A DNA stretch of 18,191 nucleotides from 66-474 sp035572335 (GTDB taxonomy: Bacteria; Pseudomonadota; Gammaproteobacteria; Xanthomonadales; Rhodanobacteraceae): contig DATNAW010000134.1 of NCBI GenBank assembly GCA_035572335.1, positions 1-18,191 on the forward strand. Reading direction: 5' to 3'. This document shows, one piece after another, positions 1 through 7,414 of the stretch. Every line of letters starts with the position of its first letter. The first letter of the stretch is position 1. The notes beneath the pieces were generated by a model. The model did no database searches. It worked only from the letters and a program-made list of their open reading frames with translations, and was not told the DNA's origin. The translations under genes and the position numbers were made by a program.

Positions 1-1298
1 TGCACCAGGCACACCGGCGGATGCCCGGCGATCTTGCCGTACCACGCCGACAAGCCGTCCTTGTCTGCATGCGCCGACAAACCACCGACCGTGTGCACGT
101 GCGCGCGCACCGGAATGTCGTCACCGAACAGGCGCACGTGTTTGGCGCCCTGCATGATGATGCGCCCCAGCGTGCCCGTTGCCTGGTAACCGACGAACAC
201 GATGTGCGCGGAGGGATTGGCGAGGTTGTGGCGCAGGTGGTGGCGGATGCGTCCACCCGTGCACATGCCGGAGCCTGCGATGATCACGGCATGGTCGTGG
301 ATGTCGTTGATCCTGCGCGATGCCTCGCCATCGGCGGTAAGCGTGAGGTTGGGCAGCTTCAATGGATTCGGACGCGAGGCCCACAGCTTCTTCGCGTCGG
401 CATCGAACAAATCCTCGTGGCGGTCGTAGGCTTGGGTCACGCGGATCGCCATCGGGCTGTCGAGGAACAGCTTGAACGCGCCAAGGTTCCACGCATCGAA
501 ATGTTCGGCGAAGAAATACAACAGTTCCTGCGTGCGCCCGACCGCGAACGCGGGAATCACCACGTTGCCGCCGTCCTTGTGCGCGGCGGCGAAGATCGAC
601 GCGAGTTCCGCGATGGTGTCCTCGCGCGACTTGTGCAGGCGATCGCCGTAGGTCGATTCCATCACCACCAGGTCGGCCGCGGGCACCGGCGCGGGATCGC
701 ACAGGATCGGCGTGCCGTTCGGGCCGAGGTCGCCGGTGAATACCAGCTTGCGTGCCGCACCCGGTTGATCAACATGTTCATCGACATCGATTTCGACCGT
801 CGCCGAACCGAGGATGTGTCCCGCATCGCGCAACGTCACGCGCACGCCCGGCAGGATTTCCGTGGGCGCACCGTATTCGACCGGCCGCATTGATTTCGTC
901 GCCGCATCCACGTCGTCCTGCGTGTACAGCGGCACCGAAGGTTTCTGTCCGGGCTGCAAATGGCGGTTGTCGTGCTCGGCGTCGATCATCGCGATGTTCG
1001 CGCAATCGGCCAGCATGATCGTGGCGAGATCGATGGTTGCGGGATGCGTGTAGATCGGCCCCGAGAAGCCGCGCTTCACCAGCAGCGGCACGCGCCCGGA
1101 GTGGTCGATATGCGCGTGGCTCAACACCAGCACGTCGATGGATTCCGGATCGAACGGGAAATCCGCGGCGTTGCGCTCGTCGGCCTTGCGGTCCCCCTGG
1201 ATCATCCCGCAGTCCAGCAGCATGCGCCTGCCGGCGACTTCAACCAGGTGACACGAACCCGTCACCTCCCCCGCCGCGCCGTGAAACACGATATCCAT
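1..1298 (-). CDS. MBL-fold beta-CASP metallohydrolase, probable RNA-processing exonuclease (3' end cut by window)
   Basis: This is a metallo-beta-lactamase fold protein with a beta-CASP insert, of the COG1236/YSH1 type (exonuclease-like RNA processing enzymes with two zinc ions). The 432 visible residues are open from the ATG at 1298 to the window edge, and little is missing because family members are usually about 450 to 460 residues. The zinc motif HAHIDH is at residues 61-66. Further along are the GHILGSA and FTGDLG metal-ligand motifs, then MESTYGDR, PAFAVGRTQE, SGMCTGGRIRHHL and SAHAD (408-412), all typical of the beta-CASP part. The start is supported by AGGAG about 5 nt upstream. It is divergent from the M13 peptidase gene and stands alone here. 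RNA as substrate is known for characterised relatives and inferred for this protein. Confidence 0.88.
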   Translation of the reverse strand, partial: MDIVFHGAAGEVTGSCHLVEVAGRRMLLDCGMIQGDRKADERNAADFPFDPESIDVLVLSHAHIDHSGRVPLLVKRGFSGPIYTHPATIDLATIMLADCANIAMIDAEHDNRHLQPGQKPSVPLYTQDDVDAATKSMRPVEYGAPTEILPGVRVTLRDAGHILGSATVEIDVDEHVDQPGAARKLVFTGDLGPNGTPILCDPAPVPAADLVVMESTYGDRLHKSREDTIAELASIFAAAHKDGGNVVIPAFAVGRTQELLYFFAEHFDAWNLGAFKLFLDSPMAIRVTQAYDRHEDLFDADAKKLWASRPNPLKLPNLTLTADGEASRRINDIHDHAVIIAGSGMCTGGRIRHHLRHNLANPSAHIVFVGYQATGTLGRIIMQGAKHVRLFGDDIPVRAHVHTVGGLSAHADKDGLSAWYGKIAGHPPVCLV

Positions 1299-1475
1299 GC
1301 GATCTCCTGAGTACGAAGTCGCCGCAGTATGCAGGCATTTGCCCGCAGCACAATGCACCGCGCATGACTTTCGGCAGGGTGTTGCGCCACGCCAGGCCGG
1401 TGCTGGCACAATCGGGGACTCCGTCGCGCACGCGCGCGGTGCCCGCTCTCCGACTCGCAACGTAAGGACGTATCC
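1299..1475. promoter_or_regulatory. Divergent intergenic region, probable promoters both ways
   Basis: This 177-nt gap separates two divergent genes, so it should hold both promoters. Toward the peptidase I see TTGCGC (1382-1387) and CACAAT (1407-1412), but the 19-nt spacer is long. Toward the MBL gene the minus strand carries TTGTGC and CATACT with a 16-nt spacer. Both matches are weak and there is no recognisable operator. Confidence 0.3.
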
Positions 1476-3623
1476 ATGCACAAGCATCTTCTGACACCGA
1501 TCGCGCTGGCTATTGGCGCGGCGCTCGCCATTTCCGGCTGCAGCAACAACGCGTCGAACCAGGCGTCATCGGCGCCCGCGGCATCGGCGTCGGCGCCCGC
1601 ACCCGCGCACACCGCCGCGGCACCGGCGCCGGCTTCGACGGTGGCAATCCCGGCCGACCAGCCGATCGCCTTCACGCTGGACGACCAGTACAACCCCTGC
1701 AACGACTTCGACCAGTATGTCAACTCGAAATGGAACACGGCCAACCCGATCCCGGCCGACCAGACGCGCTGGGGCGCGTTCGGCATCCTGCACGAGAAGA
1801 GCCTGTTGCAGCAGAAAGCGTTGCTGGAAACCGCTGCGTACGATGCCAGGAACCACACCGGCAGCGAGGTGGAACAGAAGCTCGGCAATCTCTACGACGC
1901 CGGCATGGACACCGCCGCGATCGACAAGCTTGGCTACGATCCGATCAAGCCGCAGCTGGCCGCGATCGATGGCCTGAAGACACCGTCCGACATCGCCGAC
2001 TTCATCAACACCAGCTTCAACAACGGCGACAGCTACGTCTTCAACTTCGGCTCGGGCGCGGATTTCAAGGACGCGACCAAGCAGATCGGTTACGTGTTCC
2101 AGGACGGCCTGGGCCTGCCGACGCGCGACTACTACCTGTCGCCGAAGTACAAGGACATCCGCGACGCCTACGTGAAGTACATCGCCAAGTCGCTGGCGCT
2201 GGCCGGCACGCCGGACGCCGATGCGCAGAAGCAGGCCGATGAGGTGATGAAGTTCGAAACCGAGCTGGCCAAGGCCTCGCTGTCGCCGGTCGATCTGCGC
2301 AACCTCGACAATGAATACCACTTCGTCACCGTCGCCGAAGCCGACAAGATCACGCCGCACTTCAACTGGGAAAACTTCTTCAAGGCCCAGGGCGTGGACG
2401 TGGGCAAGGGCTTCTCGCTGTCGCAGCCGAAGTTCATGGCCGAGTTCGACAAGCTGCTCGCGACCGCGCCGGCTTCGCAATGGCAGGCCTACCTGAAGTT
2501 CCACCTGATCAACGATGCTTCGCCGGCGCTGAGCCAGGCGTTCCAGGACAACCAGTTCGACTTCTACGGCAAGACGCTCGGCGGCCAGCCGCAGCAGAAG
2601 GACCGCTGGAAGCGCGTGGTCGGTTCCGTCAACCACGCGATGGGCATGGGCCTCGGCGAACTGTACGTCGCCAAGTACTTCCCGCCGGAAGCCAAACAGC
2701 GCGCCGAAGAACTGGTTACCAACGTGCGCGCGGCGCTCAAGGAACACATCGAGAACCTCGACTGGATGAGCGCGGAAACCAAGAAGAAGGCGCTCGAAAA
2801 GTGGTCGTTGTTCTTGCCCAAGATCGGTTATCCCGACAAAGGCGAGTGGCGCGACTGGTCGGGCCTCAATATCCAGACCGGCAACTGGTACGCCAACCTC
2901 GAAGCGGCGTCGAAGTACAACTACCACTACGACATCAGCAAGATCGGCAAGCCCACGGACCGCAAGGAATGGGGCATGACGCCGCAGACGATCAACGCGT
3001 ACTACGACCCGTCCACCAACACCATCAACTTCCCGGCCGCGATCCTGCAGCCGCCGTTCTTCTATGCCAAGGGCGACGACGCGGTGAACTACGGCGGCAT
3101 CGGTTTCGTGATCGGCCACGAATCCAGCCATGGCTTCGACGACCAGGGCAGCCAGTTCGACGGCCACGGCAACCGCGAGAACTGGTGGACGCCGCAGGAC
3201 AAGAAGGCGTTCGACGCGCGCGCCGATGCGCTGGTCAAGCAATACGACAGCTACGCACCGATCCCGGGCAAGCCCGACCTGCGCGTCAACGGCCGGCTGA
3301 CGCTTGGCGAGGACATCGGTGATCTCGGCGGACTCAACGTCGCCTACACCGCGCTGCAGACCGCGCTGAAGGCCAACCCGCAGGAAGCCGACGCGAAGAT
3401 CGACGGCATGACCGAAGACCAGCGCTTCTTCCTCAGCTCGGCCCGCGTGTGGGAAGGCACGTCGCGCGACAAGACCGCGGAGTTGTATCTCAACATCGAT
3501 CCGCACGCGCCGGCGAAGATCCGCGCCTTCGCCACGGCCGCCAACATGCCGCAGTTCGCGCAGACGTTCCAGTGCAAGCCCGGCGACAAGATGGATCGCC
3601 CGAATCCGGTCAAGATCTGGTAA
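1476..3623 (+). CDS. M13 family (neprilysin/PepO-like) zinc metallopeptidase lipoprotein
   Basis: This is an M13 endopeptidase, predicted to be anchored to the cell envelope and to cleave peptides. A type II signal peptide ends in the lipobox ISGC with C22; serine at +2 predicts sorting to the outer membrane. An Ala/Pro/Ser-rich linker (about residues 24-60) tethers the catalytic body. The HExxH zinc site reads HESSH at 548-552. The third ligand is E612, in GEDIGD, where D616 is the conserved aspartate. The substrate-binding NAYY motif (NAFY in most members) is at 507-510. The family's C-terminal signature is intact, from CKPGD to the final Trp. At 715 residues it is full length. AAGGA lies about 9 nt before the ATG. 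It is a single-gene unit: a divergent neighbour on the left and a strong terminator on the right. The natural substrate is unknown. Confidence 0.95.
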   Translation: MHKHLLTPIALAIGAALAISGCSNNASNQASSAPAASASAPAPAHTAAAPAPASTVAIPADQPIAFTLDDQYNPCNDFDQYVNSKWNTANPIPADQTRWGAFGILHEKSLLQQKALLETAAYDARNHTGSEVEQKLGNLYDAGMDTAAIDKLGYDPIKPQLAAIDGLKTPSDIADFINTSFNNGDSYVFNFGSGADFKDATKQIGYVFQDGLGLPTRDYYLSPKYKDIRDAYVKYIAKSLALAGTPDADAQKQADEVMKFETELAKASLSPVDLRNLDNEYHFVTVAEADKITPHFNWENFFKAQGVDVGKGFSLSQPKFMAEFDKLLATAPASQWQAYLKFHLINDASPALSQAFQDNQFDFYGKTLGGQPQQKDRWKRVVGSVNHAMGMGLGELYVAKYFPPEAKQRAEELVTNVRAALKEHIENLDWMSAETKKKALEKWSLFLPKIGYPDKGEWRDWSGLNIQTGNWYANLEAASKYNYHYDISKIGKPTDRKEWGMTPQTINAYYDPSTNTINFPAAILQPPFFYAKGDDAVNYGGIGFVIGHESSHGFDDQGSQFDGHGNRENWWTPQDKKAFDARADALVKQYDSYAPIPGKPDLRVNGRLTLGEDIGDLGGLNVAYTALQTALKANPQEADAKIDGMTEDQRFFLSSARVWEGTSRDKTAELYLNIDPHAPAKIRAFATAANMPQFAQTFQCKPGDKMDRPNPVKIW

Positions 3624-3649
3624 GCACCCGCAACACGTTCCACCTTTCG

Positions 3650-3678
3650 AGCGCCGCACTTCGTGCGGCGCTTTTTTT
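3650..3678 (+). terminator. Intrinsic terminator of the M13 peptidase gene
   Basis: A perfect 10-bp stem AGCGCCGCAC / GTGCGGCGCT (3650-3659 and 3663-3672) with a UUC loop is followed by a run of T to 3678. It lies 26 nt after the stop codon and isolates the peptidase from the downstream iron-regulated promoter. Confidence 0.93.
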
Positions 3679-3740
3679 GTGCCGTCATGCCGTCGCGCCT
3701 GCCATCGAATGCGCGGATGCCAACCCTATTTGAGACAGTT

Positions 3741-3759
3741 ATTGCGAATCGTTCGCATT
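3741..3759. promoter_or_regulatory. Fur-box-like operator
   Basis: The inverted repeat TGCGAA-TCG-TTCGCA (3743-3757) has the size, AT-tailed flanks and arrangement of Fur-box variants with GC-rich arms found in high-GC gammaproteobacteria. It overlaps the -35 element and spacer of the promoter below, so a bound repressor would occlude RNA polymerase. The gene downstream is a siderophore receptor, the expected target. It departs from the AT-rich E. coli consensus, so the assignment rests on symmetry plus context. Confidence 0.65.
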
Positions 3760-3770
3760 TGTCTTAGTAT
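3742..3770 (+). promoter_or_regulatory. Sigma70-like promoter of the iron-uptake block
   Basis: TTGCGA (3742-3747) and TAGTAT (3765-3770) each match four of six consensus positions and are separated by exactly 17 nt. The start site would be near 3777, leaving a leader of about 135 nt before the receptor ATG. The leader contains a GGCCCGCG-type hairpin (3784-3811, one G-U pair) and the palindrome GCCCGCGCGGGC (3870-3881). I do not recognise a riboswitch in it. Confidence 0.55.
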
Positions 3771-3911
3771 CGCCTGCGCATCCGGCCCGCGAACGCACGT
3801 CCGCGTGGGCCCACGACAACAAACAGGCAATGTGCGCATCGATGGGGAGCGCATTCCGCCAGGCCATTGGCCCGCGCGGGCGGTTGCCGCAACAACAAGG
3901 TCCGCACGTCC

Positions 3912-6254
3912 ATGCAAGGCATCAAGTGTCGCAAGCACCGTTCCTTCCGCAACGGCTCCCGCCCTCTCGCCTTGTCCACGCTGATGACCGGCATCGCGCT
4001 TGGCCTGCCCGCACTTGCATCCGGCGCGCCGTCTTCGCCAGAGGCTTCGGGCGCGCCGACGCAACTGCCCACCATCACCGTCACCGGCAAGCGCGTCGCC
4101 TACAAGATCGACGCGGTGCAATCCTCCAAATTCACCCAGCCGTTGCTCGACACGCCGCAGACCATCAACGTCATCGGCAAGCAGATCATCCAGCAGCAGG
4201 GCGCGACCACGCTCACCGAGGCGCTGCGCAACAGCCCCGGCGTCGGCACCTTCTTCGTCGGCGAGAACGGCAGCACTTCGACGGGCGACGCCGTCTACAT
4301 GCGCGGCTTCGATGCGTCGGGCAGCATCTTCGTCGACGGCGTGCGCGACCTCGGTTCGATCTCGCGCGACGTGTTCGACACCGAACAGGTGGAGGTGATC
4401 AAGGGCCCGGACGGCACCGTATACGGCCGCACCACGCCGACCGGCGCGATCAACATGGTCAGCAAGCAGCCGCTGCTGGACAACCACGCGTTGGCGACGC
4501 TCGGCTACGGCAGCTGGAACCAGAAGCGCGGCGCGGCCGACATGAACCAGGTGATCGGCGGGCACGCGGCGTTCCGCCTCAACCTGATGGACCAGGACAG
4601 CGGCATGCCCGGTCGCGACGACGTGAAGAACGACCGCTGGGGCGTCGCCCCATCGCTGGCGTTCGGACTCGGCACGCCGACTACCGTGTATCTCGATTTC
4701 CTGCACATCACCCAAGACAACGTGCCCGACGGCGGCGTGCCGACGATCGGCCTGCCGGGTTATTCGTCGCCCGATCCGACGCGCCCGTTCCTTTCCGACG
4801 CACCGAAGGTCGACCCATCCAATTTCTACGGCACCGTCGCCGACCATGACCACGTCAAGTCCGACATGGCAACGCTGATCGTGCACCACGACTTTTCCGA
4901 CGACCTGGCGCTGTGCGACACGCTGCGCTGGGGCCGCACTTACGAGAACTACCTGCTGACCTCGTTCATGGGCAGCGCGGCCAACGTTCTGACGCCCGAT
5001 CCGCTTGCTCCCTCGACCTGGACGATCGCGCGCAGCAATCCGAACTTCAAGGACCAGACCAATCGCATCCTCACCAACCAGCTTAACTTCACCGTCAACT
5101 TCAACACCGGCGACGTCGCGCACAACCTCAGCACCGGCATCGAATTGACGCGCGAGCAACTCGCCACCGGAGGCTACGCCGCGCTGGACGGCAGTGCATG
5201 GTCGCCCGCAAACCTGTACGACCCGGACCCCGATACCGCGACCGGACTCGTCGCCGGCGACAACGGCGCCTGGAGCCGCGCCCGCACCGACACCGCCGGC
5301 GTTTACGCCTTCGACGCCATGAAGGTCGGCGAACGCTGGATGCTCGTGGCCGGCGGCCGGCTCGATCACTACAGCACCGACTTCGACAGCGTGGTCGCGT
5401 GCGGCGGGCGCGGCACGCCCGCCTGCGGCACCCTGCCGAACGGCACGCCGGTGCCGGGCCTCGATGCCGACAGGGGCGGCCGTCTCGCGAGCTACAAAAT
5501 CGGCCTCGTTTACAAGCCTGCCGCCAATGGCACCGTGTATGCCAACTTCGCGACCGGCGCCGAACCGCCCGGTGGCAACAGCCTCGCGTTCAATGCGTCG
5601 GCGAGCAGCGCCGACAACCCGATCTTCGATCCCGAGAGGGCACGCACGGTGGAAGTCGGCACCAAGTGGAACGTGTCCGGCGACCAGTTGCGGCTGACCG
5701 CGGCATTGTTCCGCACTGTCGTCAGCAATCTCGTCGCACAGGACCCCGTCGACCTGCAGTACTACCAGATCGGCCACGAACGCGTGCAAGGCCTCGAGCT
5801 CGGCGCGGTCGGGCAGATCACCGCGCACTGGGCGGTCAGCGCCGGCTACACCTTCATGGACACGCGCGCGGATTGCTGCATCGTCAGCAGCGCGACCACG
5901 TCTTCCGCGCCCGCGACCAATGGCTCCGGCATGCTGGCGTACACGCCGCGCAGCTCGTTCACGACGTGGAGCACCTGGCGCCTGCCTCACCGCCTCACGC
6001 TCGGCGCCGGCGCGCGCTATTCGGGCGAGATGCAGCGCGGCCACGACGGCGCCGTTGGGACGCCGGCCTTCACCGAGGCCTACTGGGTGTTGGACGCGAT
6101 GGCCAGCTACGGCATCAACCGCCACGCGTCGCTGCAACTCAACGTCTACAATCTGTTCGACAAGGATTACGTCGCCGCGATCAACAAGAGCGGCTACCGC
6201 TACACGCCTGGCGCGCCGCGCTCGGCCATGCTGACGCTGAACATCCATTACTGA
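3912..6254 (+). CDS. TonB-dependent catecholate-type siderophore receptor, Fiu/PiuA-like
   Basis: This is an outer-membrane TonB-dependent receptor, predicted to import ferric siderophores, most likely catecholates. From the ATG at 3912 it is 780 residues. There is a basic, somewhat long signal peptide (cleavage near residue 38, ALASGA), then a TonB-box-like TITVTGKR and the plug domain (about 70-185) with LLDTPQTINVI, LTEALRNSPGV, YMRGFDASGSIFVDGVRD, RDVFDTEQVEVIKGP and TPTGAINMVSKQP. These plug motifs resemble Fiu closely. The remainder is a 22-strand-type barrel ending in an aromatic residue (NIHY). The reading frame extends upstream to a TTG at 3867, but that adds a non-signal-like leader, so I prefer the ATG (AAGG 11 nt before it). 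It is preceded by a Fur-like box and followed 27 nt later by a DUF3147 gene and then a PiuC gene, the classic receptor-hydroxylase pairing. The exact ligand cannot be read from sequence. Confidence 0.93.
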   Translation: MQGIKCRKHRSFRNGSRPLALSTLMTGIALGLPALASGAPSSPEASGAPTQLPTITVTGKRVAYKIDAVQSSKFTQPLLDTPQTINVIGKQIIQQQGATTLTEALRNSPGVGTFFVGENGSTSTGDAVYMRGFDASGSIFVDGVRDLGSISRDVFDTEQVEVIKGPDGTVYGRTTPTGAINMVSKQPLLDNHALATLGYGSWNQKRGAADMNQVIGGHAAFRLNLMDQDSGMPGRDDVKNDRWGVAPSLAFGLGTPTTVYLDFLHITQDNVPDGGVPTIGLPGYSSPDPTRPFLSDAPKVDPSNFYGTVADHDHVKSDMATLIVHHDFSDDLALCDTLRWGRTYENYLLTSFMGSAANVLTPDPLAPSTWTIARSNPNFKDQTNRILTNQLNFTVNFNTGDVAHNLSTGIELTREQLATGGYAALDGSAWSPANLYDPDPDTATGLVAGDNGAWSRARTDTAGVYAFDAMKVGERWMLVAGGRLDHYSTDFDSVVACGGRGTPACGTLPNGTPVPGLDADRGGRLASYKIGLVYKPAANGTVYANFATGAEPPGGNSLAFNASASSADNPIFDPERARTVEVGTKWNVSGDQLRLTAALFRTVVSNLVAQDPVDLQYYQIGHERVQGLELGAVGQITAHWAVSAGYTFMDTRADCCIVSSATTSSAPATNGSGMLAYTPRSSFTTWSTWRLPHRLTLGAGARYSGEMQRGHDGAVGTPAFTEAYWVLDAMASYGINRHASLQLNVYNLFDKDYVAAINKSGYRYTPGAPRSAMLTLNIHY

Positions 6255-6281
6255 TCGCGAAAACCCTGCGGGCCGCAAACG

Positions 6282-6632
6282 ATGCTGCAATATGCAATCA
6301 ACGTGCTCGTCACGGTTGTCCTTGTCGTAGCCGTTTCCGAGTTGGGAAGACGCAGCTCTTTCTGGGGAGCCGCGCTCGCATCCCTGCCACTGACGTCGCT
6401 GCTCGCATTCATCTGGATTTACCGCAGCACGGGGAACTCCCAGACGGTGATCACCCTTTCACACGGCATCTTCTGGCTGGTGCTTGCCGCATTGCCGCTG
6501 TTCCTCATTTTCCCGGCACTTCTCAAGAGCGGCATGGCATTCTGGTCTGCGCTGGGAGCGTCCTGCGCCATCACCGTGGGACTTTATTTCGCGATGGTCT
6601 GGACACTGGGACGCTTTGGCGTGCGTTTGTAG
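6282..6632 (+). CDS. DUF3147 family small inner-membrane protein
   Basis: This 116-residue, very hydrophobic protein has four predicted membrane helices (about residues 5-21, 26-48, 60-82 and 87-110). It matches my memory of DUF3147: an early SELGRRSSFWGA segment, ASLPLTSLLAFIWIYRSTG, then SHGIFWLV and a final helix starting GASCAITVG. No biochemical function is established for the family that I know of. It starts 27 nt after the receptor stop and ends 32 nt before the hydroxylase start, so it is very likely cotranscribed with both and iron-regulated. There is no strong Shine-Dalgarno sequence, which suggests translational coupling or weak expression. A role in iron or siderophore handling at the inner membrane is inferred from position only. 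Confidence 0.82.
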   Translation: MLQYAINVLVTVVLVVAVSELGRRSSFWGAALASLPLTSLLAFIWIYRSTGNSQTVITLSHGIFWLVLAALPLFLIFPALLKSGMAFWSALGASCAITVGLYFAMVWTLGRFGVRL

Positions 6633-6664
6633 CACCTTGAGTGATACGAGCGAGATCGACACCC

Positions 6665-7342
6665 ATGCTGCTGCACATTGAAAACCTGCTTGACAGCGCG
6701 GCCGTCGAGCGCATCCGCGCGAAGCTCGCTGCCGCAGAGTGGATTGATGGCCGCGAAACGGTCGGTCCGCAAGGCGCGCTGGTCAAGCGCAACCAGCAAT
6801 TGCCGGACGGGTCACCGCTGCGCGCGGAACTCGGCCGCGAAGTACTGGCCGCGTGCGCACGTCATCCGCAATTCCACGCCGCCACGCTGCCGGTGAAGAT
6901 CCTGCCGCCGCGCTTCAACCGTTACACCGGCGGCGGCACCTACGGCGCGCACGTCGACGGCGCCGTGATGGCCTTGGCCGACGGCAGCCAGTTGCGCAGC
7001 GACATCGCCTGCACGGTGTTCCTCGCCGATCCGGAAAGCTACGACGGCGGGCAGTTGATCGTGGACGACACCTACGGCGAGCACGAAATCAAACTGCCTG
7101 CGGGCGACGCCATCGTGTATCCGGCCTCGAGCCTGCATCGCGTCGAGCCGGTGACGCGTGGTGCGCGCGTGGCTGCGTTCTTCTGGATCCAGAGCCTGGT
7201 CCGCGATGAAGCGCAACGCCGCACGCTGCTGCAACTCGACACCGCCATCCGCCAGCTCACCGCGGGCGGCGCCGATGCGGATGCGGTCAGGCAGCTCACC
7301 GGCGTCTATCACAATTTATTGCGCCAGTGGGCGCAGACGTGA
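6665..7342 (+). CDS. piuC: PKHD-type Fe(II)/2-oxoglutarate-dependent hydroxylase, PiuC/YbiX
   Basis: This is a 2-oxoglutarate/Fe(II) dioxygenase of the PiuC/YbiX family, a cytoplasmic enzyme found next to Fiu/PiuA receptors. The 225 residues match the usual family length. The facial triad is visible as H96-x-D98 in TYGAHVDG and H158 in SSLHRVEPVTRG. R168 is positioned to hold 2-oxoglutarate. FFWIQSLVRDEAQRRTLL and an N-terminal LLHIENLLD are family signatures. A GTG at 6641 would add eight residues, but I prefer the ATG because it starts directly with the conserved MLLHIENLL. The enzyme's physiological substrate is not settled, though in Pseudomonas and Acinetobacter the piuA-piuC locus is tied to siderophore uptake and to susceptibility to siderophore-drug conjugates. 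It is the last gene of the iron block. Confidence 0.95.
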   Translation: MLLHIENLLDSAAVERIRAKLAAAEWIDGRETVGPQGALVKRNQQLPDGSPLRAELGREVLAACARHPQFHAATLPVKILPPRFNRYTGGGTYGAHVDGAVMALADGSQLRSDIACTVFLADPESYDGGQLIVDDTYGEHEIKLPAGDAIVYPASSLHRVEPVTRGARVAAFFWIQSLVRDEAQRRTLLQLDTAIRQLTAGGADADAVRQLTGVYHNLLRQWAQT

Positions 7343-7378
7343 ATCGAACCGCGTTCGGCACCGAGCACCACGACGCGC

Positions 7379-7384
7379 GATAAT
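7379..7384 (+). promoter_or_regulatory. Possible -10 element of the rapA promoter
   Basis: GATAAT matches five of six positions of the sigma70 -10 consensus, and lies 30 nt before the rapA start within a 72-nt gap. No convincing -35 element is present at 16 to 18 nt upstream, so this is a weak call. There is no clear terminator after piuC, so readthrough from the iron block is also possible. Confidence 0.35.
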
Positions 7385-7414
7385 ACGCAGCTTTCACCAA
7401 CGGCAAAAGCTGCG

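Noticed and set aside
1566..3659. A 697-residue open frame antisense to the M13 peptidase
   Set aside because: Low-complexity Arg/Val/Leu composition and no domain; it is a shadow of the peptidase gene, whose catalytic motifs are all in frame on the plus strand.
3867..3911. A TTG start for the receptor, 15 residues upstream
   Set aside because: The added residues do not look like a signal peptide n-region and no ribosome binding site precedes the TTG. The ATG at 3912 is preferred.
3726..6290. An 854-residue open frame antisense to the siderophore receptor
   Set aside because: Its sequence is rich in Arg, Val, Ala and Asp with no motif, whereas the sense strand encodes a full receptor. Long antisense frames are expected where third positions are almost always G or C.
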